From: Azospirillum sp. TSO22-1 | GTDB lineage: Bacteria; Pseudomonadota; Alphaproteobacteria; Azospirillales; Azospirillaceae | NCBI RefSeq assembly: GCF_003116015.1 | Contig: NZ_LGQZ01000030.1 | Span: 1 to 64,000, forward strand | Reading direction: 5' to 3' | DNA: 64,000 bases | Shown: positions 1-10,002 of the stretch, one piece after another | How the letters are laid out: every line of letters starts with the position of its first letter | How positions within the stretch are numbered: position 1 is the stretch's first letter | Translations under genes and position numbers: made by a program | The notes under the pieces: generated by a model | What the model was told of the DNA's origin: nothing | Seen by the model: the letters and a program-made list of their open reading frames with translations, nothing else | The model's database searches: none

Positions 1-77
1 CCCGCAAGTCGGGCGACCGCGCTCCGCCTACGATCGCCTTCGGCGCTCGTTGCCTTCGGCACCGGCTCCACGCCCCC
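1..77. repeat. Left copy of a dispersed intergenic repeat
   Basis: The first 77 bases match 50791-50867 with about three mismatches; the first 30 bases are identical. The copy may continue beyond the left edge of the window. It contains no credible gene and ends in a C-rich/G-rich hairpin (about 70-98). The other copy lies just after an IS110 remnant. Confidence 0.8.
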
Positions 78-130
78 GCCGGAGGCAGGGGAGGGGTGTG
101 AAGATGCTCGCCGAAACCCCGCTCCAAAGC

Positions 131-158
131 TTGACATCCCGGCGGATCTGCGTATCTT
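131..158 (+). promoter_or_regulatory. Sigma-70-type promoter of rpmG
   Basis: A perfect -35 hexamer TTGACA (131-136) is followed after 16 bases by TATCTT (153-158). Transcription would start near 165, about 58 bases before the rpmG start codon. This is a motif match only. Confidence 0.5.
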
Positions 159-222
159 CGCGCTCTCAGTCGCCGTCCTGCCGGGCCGGCGGGTCACGGG
201 ATTTTTGTCAGGATTTGCGATC

Positions 223-390
223 ATGGCCAAGCAGAACACGGTCCTCATCAAGCTGGTGAGCACGGCCGACACCGGCTTCTTCTACGTCAAGAAGAAGAAC
301 CCGAAGAAGACCACCGAGAAGCTGTCGTTCAACAAGTACGACCCGGTGGCCCGCAAGCACGTCCAGTTCAAGGAAAGCAAGATCAAGTAA
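223..390 (+). CDS. rpmG: 50S ribosomal protein L33
   Basis: This 55-residue basic protein is a typical bacterial L33, a small component of the large ribosomal subunit near the E site. The sequence starts [20 protein letters not shown] and ends in the usual Lys-rich tail. It lacks the CxxC pairs of zinc-binding L33 paralogs, so it is the zinc-independent form. The ATG at 223 is preferred over an upstream in-frame TTG at 205 because family members begin MAK. The gene stands alone, with a sigma-70-like promoter upstream and a strong intrinsic terminator downstream, so it is probably monocistronic. Confidence 0.96.
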   Translation: MAKQNTVLIKLVSTADTGFFYVKKKNPKKTTEKLSFNKYDPVARKHVQFKESKIK

Positions 391-427
391 GGCTTTCCGC
401 GACCATCCGCCGGTCGCCGAACGGAAC

Positions 428-460
428 AAAGGCCGCGCAACCGTGCGGCCTTTTGTGTTT
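428..460 (+). terminator. Intrinsic terminator of rpmG
   Basis: AAAGGCCGC (428-436) pairs with GCGGCCTTT (445-453) around an 8-base loop and is followed by a T-rich run to 460. It lies 38 bases after the rpmG stop. Confidence 0.85.
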
Positions 461-626
461 TTGCGCTTTGTGTTGTGATTTCCGTGAGACATCGCGAGTT
501 ATGGTGGAGTAAGCCCTCCGCCCAGGCTTTACAACCTTTTAGCGCTGCCCCTTCAACGACCTCCCGTTGCTAGACTTGCTGAACGCCGCCACCAACGCGG
601 CATCACAACACACGGGAGAGTCTGTC

Positions 627-1490
627 ATGGCCATCCTGCGCGGCAACAACGCCAACAACACCATCTGGGCGCCGGCCGGCAACAACACGATCTACGGGTA
701 CGACGGCAACGACGTCCTGGGCGGCAACAACAATTCCGACGTGATCTACGGCGGCAACGGCAACGACACGCTCTATCCCGGCGACGACTCCGCGCCGGAC
801 ACGATGTACGGCGGCTGGGGCAATGACATCTATTACGCCAACGGGCCGGAGGACACGATCATCGAGTTCGCCGGCCAGGGCCACGACACGGTGGTCGCCA
901 AGTACTCGTGGACGCTGGGCGACAACATCGAGAACGTGACTCTGCAGGAGAAGGGGGCGTCAGCCAACGGCTCCATCACCGGCAACGCGCTGAACAACAC
1001 GCTGATCGGCAACAGCGGCAACAACGTCATCAACGGCGGGGCCGGCAACGATGTGCTGGTCGGCGGCGCCGGCAACGACCACCTGGACGGCGGCACCGGC
1101 AACGACCGGCTGCTGGGCGGCGCCGGCGACGACCTGCTGATGTACTACAGCGGCAACGACACCATGGTCGGCGGTGGCGGCCGCGACATCTTCATGGTCA
1201 ACGGCATCACCACGCCCGGCTGCACCATCACGGTGGACGATTTCCAGCTCGGCGAGGACCGGCTGTACCGCACCGACTACCTGAGCATCAACAGCGTCAC
1301 CGCGGTGAACGGCGGGCGCGACACGCGCTTCGTCTACGAGGATTTCCTGCACGACCCGGGCGGTGCGCCGCCGGTGTCGGTGGTGCTGAGCGGCGTGACC
1401 ATGGGAGAGATCCAGGACTATCTGGCGCCGATCAACGGCGGCACCAGCTACGCCCCGCTGTTCATCGACCGCCGCGACGTGCCCTGGTGA
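627..1490 (+). CDS. RTX-type calcium-binding repeat protein
   Basis: The 287-residue protein carries two arrays of glycine/aspartate nonapeptides of the GGxGxDxxx kind, at about residues 18-70 and 115-190. These form Ca2+-binding parallel beta rolls typical of type I secreted hemolysin-like proteins. A non-repeat segment (about 70-115) separates the arrays, and the C-terminal 90 residues are unlike an enzyme I recognise. There is no N-terminal signal peptide, as expected for RTX export by an ABC/MFP/TolC system, but no secretion genes lie nearby. The ATG at 627 has a GGGAGAG site 8 bases upstream and is chosen over an upstream in-frame start at 567. It is probably an extracellular structural or adhesive protein. 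Confidence 0.85.
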   Translation: MAILRGNNANNTIWAPAGNNTIYGYDGNDVLGGNNNSDVIYGGNGNDTLYPGDDSAPDTMYGGWGNDIYYANGPEDTIIEFAGQGHDTVVAKYSWTLGDNIENVTLQEKGASANGSITGNALNNTLIGNSGNNVINGGAGNDVLVGGAGNDHLDGGTGNDRLLGGAGDDLLMYYSGNDTMVGGGGRDIFMVNGITTPGCTITVDDFQLGEDRLYRTDYLSINSVTAVNGGRDTRFVYEDFLHDPGGAPPVSVVLSGVTMGEIQDYLAPINGGTSYAPLFIDRRDVPW

Positions 1491-1523
1491 GGCACTGAGG
1501 CGCCGTCCCTGGGGAGGGGGGCC

Positions 1524-2048
1524 TCACGGCAGCGTGCGGTCCCCTTCGCCCAGCGGGCGCTGCATCAGCACGCTGTCCACCCAGCGGCCGTGCTTGAAGC
1601 CGACCGCCGGCAGCACTCCGGTGCGCGCGAAGCCCAGCGCGGCGTGCAGGCCGATGGAGCCGGCGTTGCCGCTATCGCCGATCACCGCCACCAGCTGCCG
1701 GGCGCCCCAGCGCTCGCACTCCGCCACCAGCCGGGTCAGCAGCGCCCGGCCGACGCCCAGCCCGCGGCAGCCGTCGTCCACGTACACCGAGTCCTCCAGC
1801 GTGTGGCGGTAGGCGGAGCGCGTCCGGTACAGGCTGGCGTAGGCGTAGCCGGCGAGCCGCCCGTCGATCTCCGCCACGAGGTACGGCAGGCCCTGCGCCA
1901 GGATCGCCTCGCGGCGCTTCGCCAGCTCGGCGGCGTCGGGCGGCACCTCCTCGAACGAGGCGAGGCCGTGCAGCACATGATGCGCGTAGATGGCCTGGAT
2001 GGCGTCGATGTCCTCGGCGCGCGAGGGGCGTACGACGACGGCGGGCAT
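1524..2048 (-). CDS. GNAT acetyltransferase, phosphinothricin acetyltransferase-like
   Basis: The 174-residue protein reads as a complete GNAT domain of the Pat/Bar/YwnH type. It has the N-terminal VRPSRAEDIDAIQAIYAHHV, the acetyl-CoA loop RGLGVGRALL near residue 93, and the C-terminal NAGSIGLHAALGF segment. Such enzymes acetylate the amino group of phosphinothricin, methionine sulfoximine or similar small amines; the substrate here is not known. The start at 2048 is 10 bases after the stop of the upstream kinase gene on the same strand, so it is probably the last gene of a three-gene operon. An in-frame extension to 2150 overlaps the kinase and has no family support. Confidence 0.88.
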   Translation of the reverse strand: MPAVVVRPSRAEDIDAIQAIYAHHVLHGLASFEEVPPDAAELAKRREAILAQGLPYLVAEIDGRLAGYAYASLYRTRSAYRHTLEDSVYVDDGCRGLGVGRALLTRLVAECERWGARQLVAVIGDSGNAGSIGLHAALGFARTGVLPAVGFKHGRWVDSVLMQRPLGEGDRTLP

Positions 2049-2058
2049 TCGGGTCTCC

Positions 2059-4349
<2,291 letters not shown>

Positions 4350-4353
<4 letters not shown>

Positions 4354-5327
4354 GGCGCCACCACATGGGCCTGGCGCAGCATCAGCGGCGAGATGTCCAG
4401 GCCCAGGCGGTGCGCCGCCTCCAGGTTGAGGGACAGCGAGAACTCCGCCAGTTCCACCGGAATCTCGGCCGGCGGCACGCCGGACAGCACCAGCAGCGCC
4501 TGCCGCGCCGCCTGCCGCCCGAGGCCGTACAGGGTGAAGCCATAGGACATCAGCGCCCCCTGCTCCACCCCCTCGCGGTGCGGCATCGACAGCGCGATGC
4601 CGTGCTCCGTGGCGAAGGCGGCGATCTCGCGGGAATGCGAGGCGATGCCCGGGTCGGCCGGCACCAGCATGGCGCGCGTGCTCGCCGGCAGCCGCGCCAG
4701 CGCCGCCCGCAGGCCGTCCCAGCCGTCCACCGCCTCCTCCGTCAGCGACACGCCGAGGGTCTTCGCCGCCTCCCGCAGCACCGGCAGGCTGGCGAGCGGG
4801 CTGGGGTCGCCGCGCGTGTAGGGGACGTAGACGGACTCGGTACCCGGCACCAGCCGCAGCAGCCATTCCAGGCGCCGCGCCTCCTGCCGTCCGAAGGTCA
4901 CCCCGGTGGCGTTGCCGCCGGGGCGCCGCAGCGATTGCGTCAGCCCGGTCCGCAGCGGGTTGCTGGCCGGTGCGAAGACCACCGGCACGCCGCGCTCCCG
5001 CCCGGCCTCCAGCGCCGCCAGCGCCGCCCGGGTGGTCAGCGTCAGGATCAGGTCGGCGCCGCCGGCCACCAGCCGGCGCGCCTCGGCGGCCAGGGCGGCA
5101 TCGTCGGGGATGACGCCGCCGAACAGGAAGGACACCGGCGGCCCGCCCAGCTCCGCCAGGCCGGCACGGAAGCCCTCGTAGGCGGGCAGCGCCACCGCCG
5201 CGTTGGTCAGCACGCCGACCACCCGCGGCCGCCCGGCCGCCTCCGGTTCGCCGCGCAGAAGCAGAACCGGCGCCGCCAGGGCGAGCAGGACCACGCACGC
5301 CGGAATCCAGCGCGTCAGAGAGCGCAT
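4350..5327 (-). CDS. ABC-type substrate-binding protein (PF04392-like), probable sensor partner
   Basis: The protein (about 325 residues) has an N-terminal hydrophobic signal or anchor (about 3-22) and a two-lobe periplasmic binding fold of the ABC_sub_bind family. Typical segments are VVGVLTNAAVALPAYEGFRA, the PVVFAPASNP region and GGNATGVTFG. No permease or ATPase gene is adjacent. Instead its stop codon overlaps the start of a membrane histidine kinase by four bases. I infer that it feeds ligand information to that kinase rather than transporting. The ATG at 5327 (MRSLTRW) is taken; 5336 is an alternative three codons upstream. Confidence 0.85.
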
Positions 5328-5509
5328 CCAGTCCAAGCCGTCAGAAACCTTCGATGCGCGGGCTTGCCGCCCGGATAGTGGGGAATACCGATGATATGTG
5401 GCAAAACCGAGCTGGGCAATCGGTTATACGCCAAGCCCGCGGGATGCCACGGCCTTGCCGGCCGCAGGCGATACGATCCGCCGGCACGAACCACCAAAGC
5501 GTTCATGCG

Positions 5510-5758
5510 TTACGACGGCGCTCGCCTGGAGCGTGAGCGCACGTAGCCGACGACGGTGAAGACCAACCAGGCGGACTGCGTGATGAACGACGGAAGATTG
5601 AAATCGAAGATCAGCGAGTAAAGAATGGCCAGGGCACCGGCGCCGTTCAGCGCCGCATAGCGGCCGTCCTCGACCTTCAGCTTTCCGAGCTGCAGCAGAC
5701 CGTAGGCCGACAGGTAGGCCGCAACCCCGATCAACCCCACGAAATCAGCCACGCCCAT
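5510..5758 (-). CDS. Small membrane protein, CBU_0592-like
   Basis: This protein of about 82 residues has two or three hydrophobic segments (about 5-25, 35-52 and 55-75) and a basic tail RSRSRRAPS. It resembles the small CBU_0592-type integral membrane proteins of proteobacteria, whose function is unknown. Starts at 5764 (ATG) and 5773 (TTG) are also possible; 5758 has a GGA element 8 bases upstream. It stands alone between the kinase operons. Confidence 0.7.
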   Translation of the reverse strand: MGVADFVGLIGVAAYLSAYGLLQLGKLKVEDGRYAALNGAGALAILYSLIFDFNLPSFITQSAWLVFTVVGYVRSRSRRAPS

Positions 5759-5833
5759 AAACATCGTCCGCAAGCGTTCTTGTTGAATTCAGCATCGCAT
5801 GCCCACCCCGTCGAAGGAATCCGGCGTACCCGG

Positions 5834-7525
5834 CTACCGCACGCCTTCCGGCTCCGGGTGCACCGGCGTCGGCGCGACGCGGGGCAGGCGGAGGGTGAAG
5901 GTGGTGCCGCGGCCCAGGGCGCTGTCCACGGCGATGCTGCCGCCCAGCGTCAGCGTCACCCGGTTGAAGGCGACGTGCAGGCCGAGACCGCTGCCGCCGG
6001 CGCTGCGCCGCGTGGTGACGAACGGGTCGAAGATCCGCGGCAGCAGGTCGGGCGCGATGCCGCAGCCGTCGTCGGAGATCCTCAGCTCCACCATCTCCGG
6101 CTCGTCCCTGCGTGCAGCGAGGACGATGCGGCCGCGGCTGCCGTCGGGGAAGGCGTGCAGCAGCGCGTTCAGCAACAGGTTGGTCAGCACCTGCGCCAGC
6201 GCGCCGGGGTAGCTGTCGAGGTCGAGGTCGCGCGGGATGGCGATCTCGACGGCGATCGGCGTGCGGCTGAGTCGGGGGCCGAGCGTCGCCAGCACGTCGC
6301 GCACATAGTCGTCGAGCAGGAAGGTGCGGCGCTCCTCGCTGGCCTCGTCCACGGCGACGCGCTTGAAGCTCTGCACCAGCTGCGCGGCGCGGCGGCCGTT
6401 GGACAGCACGATGCTGCCCGCCTCGGTCACCGCGTTGAGGAAGGCGTCGAGGTCGGCACGGCGCAGGTTGCCCTCGCGGGCGCGCAGCTCCATGCGGCGC
6501 GCCTCGTCGATCAGGTGCGAGGAGGCGGTGACCACGATGCCGACCGGCGTGTTGATCTCGTGCGCCACGCCGGCCACCAGGGTGGCGAGCGAAGCCATCT
6601 TCTCCGCCTGCACAAGGTGCACCTGCGTCTCGCCCAGTTCGGCCAGCGCGCGTTCGGCGGCGCGGCGGGCGGCATCGGCCTCCTCGGTGCGGCGGCGCAC
6701 CTCCGCCTCCAGCCCGGCCTCCAGCCAGTTGCGCGCCTCGGTCTCGGCGCGCAGGCGGCGCACCAGGTCGGCGAAGGCCTGCGCCAGTTCGGTCAGCTCG
6801 TCCTTGCGGTCGGGCGGCGGGACGACCAGCGGGCCGTGGCCGGTGCGCGGGTCCATCTGCTCCACCGCCTCGGTCAGGCGGGCCAGCGGCTGCACCAGCA
6901 GGCGGCGGGCGACGAAGACGAAGATCAGCCACAGCGCCACCGTCTTCACCACGGCACCACCGAGCACGAAGGCGATCGGCACCCAGACGCGATCGAACAC
7001 CGCGTGGGAGTTGCTGTAGATGGTGACGTAGCCGACCAGCGCGGTGCCCATGGCGTGGGTGTGCTGAACGGCGTGCTCCTGCCCGAACAGGCCGGTGAAC
7101 GCGCGCGAATCCGGCGGCGGCGCCGGCTGGCCGTCACGACCGTACCAGAGCGTGCCGCTGCCATCCTGCACGGCGCCGGACACCGCGAAGGTGCGGGCGC
7201 GACGGTGGTCCACCACCTTGACGCCGGCGATCCCGGGAATGCGCGTCATGCCGGCGACGATGGACTGCAACTCCTCAGTGTCGAGCGCCCACAGCGCGCT
7301 GCCCAGCCCGTTCTCGAAGCCGCCGGCGTAGACGGTCAGCTCGCGCTGCATCTCCCGCACCGTGCCCAGGTACTCTTCGGCGATCTGGGCGCCGGCAATC
7401 AGCGCCGCCACCAGCACATACAGGCCGAAGGTGACGCGGATCAGCCGGATGGCGATGGGCGAGCGCAGCGCGGGCGCGATGCGCCTGGGCTTGTGGGGTT
7501 CGGGGCTGGCGAGAGGGGCGTCCAC
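5834..7525 (-). CDS. Membrane sensor histidine kinase
   Basis: The 563-residue protein has one membrane segment at about 27-48, a periplasmic domain of about 130 residues, a second membrane segment (about 182-206) and a HAMP-like linker (207-262). A coiled coil (265-305) leads into a kinase core with phospho-acceptor His322 in LVAGVAHEINTPVGI and an ATPase domain (TNLLLNALLHAF, DDGCGIAP, GGSGLGLH). Its start is 6 bases after the stop of a solute-binding-protein gene, with a MarR gene further upstream in the same direction. The kinase core is closely similar to that of the soluble kinase at 10003-11964. No response regulator is nearby. Confidence 0.93.
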   Translation of the reverse strand: MDAPLASPEPHKPRRIAPALRSPIAIRLIRVTFGLYVLVAALIAGAQIAEEYLGTVREMQRELTVYAGGFENGLGSALWALDTEELQSIVAGMTRIPGIAGVKVVDHRRARTFAVSGAVQDGSGTLWYGRDGQPAPPPDSRAFTGLFGQEHAVQHTHAMGTALVGYVTIYSNSHAVFDRVWVPIAFVLGGAVVKTVALWLIFVFVARRLLVQPLARLTEAVEQMDPRTGHGPLVVPPPDRKDELTELAQAFADLVRRLRAETEARNWLEAGLEAEVRRRTEEADAARRAAERALAELGETQVHLVQAEKMASLATLVAGVAHEINTPVGIVVTASSHLIDEARRMELRAREGNLRRADLDAFLNAVTEAGSIVLSNGRRAAQLVQSFKRVAVDEASEERRTFLLDDYVRDVLATLGPRLSRTPIAVEIAIPRDLDLDSYPGALAQVLTNLLLNALLHAFPDGSRGRIVLAARRDEPEMVELRISDDGCGIAPDLLPRIFDPFVTTRRSAGGSGLGLHVAFNRVTLTLGGSIAVDSALGRGTTFTLRLPRVAPTPVHPEPEGVR

Positions 7526-7531
7526 GCGGCA

Positions 7532-8332
7532 TCAGTCCGCATAGCGGCGGACGATCGCCGCGAAGTCTTCGGAGGCGTTGACCTCCGCGATGGCGTCCCA
7601 GATCCGCTCCGCCACGTCGCGGTGCTCGCTGTAGAAGCTGCGGGAGAACACCAAGTAATAGGGCTTGGAGACCAGCGGCGGCATCACCTTCACCAGCCGG
7701 CCGTACTTGTCCGGGTGGGCGGCGATCTGGGCGTCGGTCATCGCCTCCATCCCGGCGTAGGCGGCGATGCGCCCGCCGACGAGCTTGTCGAGGTTGTGCT
7801 CCTGCGTCTTGGCCTCATCCACGGGAATGCCGAGGCGGGTGAGCTCGTCCACCACGGAATAGCTGGAGATGGCGCCGACCGGCGCGTCGGCGCCGGTCAG
7901 CCGGGCGCCGTCCCACGCCACCGCGGCCCCGGGACGCTTGTAGAGGACGTAGCGCTGCTCCATGAGCGAGCGGGCCGGATCCGGCCGCCCGGCCTTCATG
8001 GGGTAGGCCATGGTGCCCGTGCGGTCGGGCAGATAGCTGGCCTGGAACAGCCCATCGGCCTCGTTGGTCTCGATCAGGAAGAGCCCGCGCTTCCAGGGGA
8101 CGCGCTGGAAGGTGAACTCGACGCCGGCGCGGACGGCGGCGAGGCGCAGCAGCTCCGGCGTCAGGCCCGGCTTCTCCCAGTCGATGGCGGTGCCTTCGCC
8201 CATGATGCGCGGCGGGTTGGCATCGGTGGCGAAGACCAGCCGCACCCGCGGCGCCGGGTCGGCCAGCGCCGGAAGCGCCGCCGGCAGGACGAGCAGACAC
8301 GTCAGGCCCAGCCACCAGACTCTGCGAACCAT
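7532..8332 (-). CDS. Family 3-type extracellular solute-binding protein
   Basis: The 266-residue protein begins with a cleavable signal peptide (about 1-24, ending ALPALA) and has the SBP_bac_3 architecture: PELLRLAAVRAGVEFTFQRV early, then VGAISSYSVVDEL and a C-terminal helix ending IVRRYAD. Family members bind polar amino acids or related small molecules in the periplasm. No transporter genes are linked. The next gene, 6 bases on, is a sensor kinase with a periplasmic domain, so a sensory role is inferred. ATG 8332 (MVRRVWW) is chosen over an in-frame TTG at 8350. Confidence 0.85.
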   Translation of the reverse strand: MVRRVWWLGLTCLLVLPAALPALADPAPRVRLVFATDANPPRIMGEGTAIDWEKPGLTPELLRLAAVRAGVEFTFQRVPWKRGLFLIETNEADGLFQASYLPDRTGTMAYPMKAGRPDPARSLMEQRYVLYKRPGAAVAWDGARLTGADAPVGAISSYSVVDELTRLGIPVDEAKTQEHNLDKLVGGRIAAYAGMEAMTDAQIAAHPDKYGRLVKVMPPLVSKPYYLVFSRSFYSEHRDVAERIWDAIAEVNASEDFAAIVRRYAD

Positions 8333-8362
8333 GCGGGGCCCCGTGGCCAATGTGGTCTTGCT

Positions 8363-8887
8363 CTAGAGCAGCTCGCTCTCATCGGAGCGGATGACGTCGG
8401 TCCACTTGCGCTCCAGGCGGCGCAGGGTCTTGTAGGTGACCTCGAAGTCCTGCATGTCGCCATCGGCGCGGATCAGCGCGTCGGCGTGCAGCGCCGACAT
8501 GCGGCGCAGCTGCTCGCACAGCTCGGTCCCGCGCGCCGACAGCTTGAGCCGGGCGGCCCGCTTGTCGCGCGGCGAGGCGGCGCGGTCGACATAGCCCTGG
8601 TCGACCAGCTGCTTCAGGTTGTACGAGGCGTTGGAGCCGAGATAGTAGCCGCGCTCGATCAGGTCGCGCACGCTGATCTCGCCGGACGAGATGTTCAACA
8701 GCATCATGACCTGGACCGGGCTGATGTCGTCGATTCCGATGCGGCCCAGCTCGATGCGCAACACGTCCAGATACCGGCGGTGCATCCGTTCGATGATCCG
8801 CGCGATCTCATGGTACATCTGGCTCGGCGAGACCCTGTCCTTGCGGGCGGCATCGTCGGGTTGGGAATGAACGAGCGTCGTTGTCAT
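8363..8887 (-). CDS. MarR-family transcriptional regulator, LdtR-like
   Basis: The 174-residue protein has a MarR winged helix: helices around VQVMMLLNI and ISVRDLIERGYYLGSNASYNLKQLVDQGYV (recognition helix), a wing with SPRDKRAARLKLSARG, then a long C-terminal dimerisation helix. Alphaproteobacterial homologs include LdtR, a regulator of cell-wall L,D-transpeptidase and stress genes; that link is by general resemblance only. The gene heads an apparent operon with the solute-binding protein and kinase and is divergent from a TPR lipoprotein. A perfect 14-base palindrome sits in the divergent promoter region. Confidence 0.88.
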   Translation of the reverse strand: MTTTLVHSQPDDAARKDRVSPSQMYHEIARIIERMHRRYLDVLRIELGRIGIDDISPVQVMMLLNISSGEISVRDLIERGYYLGSNASYNLKQLVDQGYVDRAASPRDKRAARLKLSARGTELCEQLRRMSALHADALIRADGDMQDFEVTYKTLRRLERKWTDVIRSDESELL

Positions 8888-8947
8888 GGGACGGGGATGC
8901 AGTCTGTGAGGCCGCCGGAGGCATCGAACACGTTAGAGAGCGATCCT

Positions 8948-8961
8948 TTAAGATATCTTAA
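8948..8961. promoter_or_regulatory. Perfect 14-bp palindrome, candidate MarR operator
   Basis: TTAAGATATCTTAA is exactly self-complementary and AT-rich in a GC-rich background. It lies 60 bases upstream of the MarR start and about 50 bases upstream of the divergent lipoprotein gene. The position suits autoregulation and control of both directions. Confidence 0.55.
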
Positions 8962-9011
8962 CCGTGACCGACGAAGCTGCGCCGGCAAACACCTTGGGAA
9001 TTTCTGGAACC

Positions 9012-9836
9012 GTGCGCCCGACCACACGTCTTGTACACGCTTTGGTGGCGATGCTGGCGCTGATGCTTGCCGGTTGCCAGACGACGAAGGACAGCACCGG
9101 CACCGGGGCCGCCAACAGCGCCAGCTACGAGGCGCTGATGCGGCTGGCCGACACCACGCGTGGTCAGGGTGACCTCTACACCGCCGCCACGCTCTACCGC
9201 CGCGCCCACGCCGCCAACGGCGCGCGGGTCGAGCCGCTGCTGGGCCTGGGCGACGTGCTGATCGACCAGGGCACCCCGCGCGAGGCGCTGGACATCTGGC
9301 GGCAGGCGCTGGCCCTGGACTCCGGCAGCGCCGCGGCGCTGCGCGGCTACGGCCGGGCGCTGCTGGCGCTCGACCAGCCGGAGGAGGCGGCGCGCCAGTA
9401 CGCCGCCGTGCTGGCCTCCGACCCCAAGGACCGCCGCGCGCTCAACGGCCTGGGCGTGTCCAAGGATATGATGGGCGACCACAACGGCGCGCAGGAGCGG
9501 TTCCGCGCCGCCCTGGCGCTGGCGCCGGACGACCGCACGACGCTGAACAACCTGGGCTTCTCGCACCTGCTGGCCGGCAACGCGGCGGAGGCGATCCGCA
9601 TCCTGGAGCCGCTGGGGCGCGCGCCGACCGCCAGCGCGCTGCAGCGGCAGAACCTCGCGCTGGCCTACGGTCTGGCCGGCCGCGACGAGGACGCCGCCCG
9701 CATGGGCCGCCTCGACCTGGGCGAGGCGGAGGTGCAGCGCAACCTGCTGTACTACCGGCAGGCCCGCGAGGGCGCCGGCGATACGCCCGCCGCGGCGCCG
9801 CGGCCGCAAGTGCTGGTGGCGCCGGCGAAGAAGTAA
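9012..9836 (+). CDS. TPR lipoprotein, TadD-like
   Basis: The 274-residue protein starts with a lipoprotein signal (lipobox LMLAGC, Cys at about residue 22) and then has at least five TPR units, for example at RAHAANGARVEPLLGLGDVL and LNNLGFSHLLAGNAAEAI. TadD proteins are outer-membrane lipoproteins that help assemble the Flp/Tad pilus, but no other tad gene is in the window. The GTG at 9012 gives a normal signal peptide; a GTG at 8964 is in frame and would add 16 residues. It is divergent from the MarR gene and shares its promoter region. Confidence 0.82.
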   Translation: MRPTTRLVHALVAMLALMLAGCQTTKDSTGTGAANSASYEALMRLADTTRGQGDLYTAATLYRRAHAANGARVEPLLGLGDVLIDQGTPREALDIWRQALALDSGSAAALRGYGRALLALDQPEEAARQYAAVLASDPKDRRALNGLGVSKDMMGDHNGAQERFRAALALAPDDRTTLNNLGFSHLLAGNAAEAIRILEPLGRAPTASALQRQNLALAYGLAGRDEDAARMGRLDLGEAEVQRNLLYYRQAREGAGDTPAAAPRPQVLVAPAKK

Positions 9837-9840
9837 AGCC

Positions 9841-9985
9841 AAGCCCCTCCCCCAGCCCCGCTGGGGGAGGGAGGGGCCCAAGCGCGGCTTGGGAGGGTGG
9901 GGGCTACGGTGTCGGTGGCAGGCGTTGATTCTCGTGTGCGCCGCTGCCCCCACCCAACCCTCCCCCGCCGGAGGCGGGGGAGGGT
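9841..9985. repeat. G/C-rich intergenic palindromic repeat
   Basis: Two long hairpins flank a 90-base spacer. The first has an 11-bp stem at 9846-9870 (loop CCC); the second has a 12-bp stem at 9958-9984 (loop GGA). The arms are of the CCCTCCCCC / GGGGGAGGG kind seen again near 24628 and, in short form, at 20426 and 70-98. It lies between convergent genes and probably serves as bidirectional transcription-end structure or a REP-like element. Confidence 0.75.
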
Positions 9986-10002
9986 TTCGCAAACGCCCGC
10001 CC

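Noticed and set aside
5780..9172. Very long plus-strand open frame (over 1100 codons)
   Set aside because: It runs antisense to three well-supported minus-strand genes and shows the usual GC-rich shadow composition.
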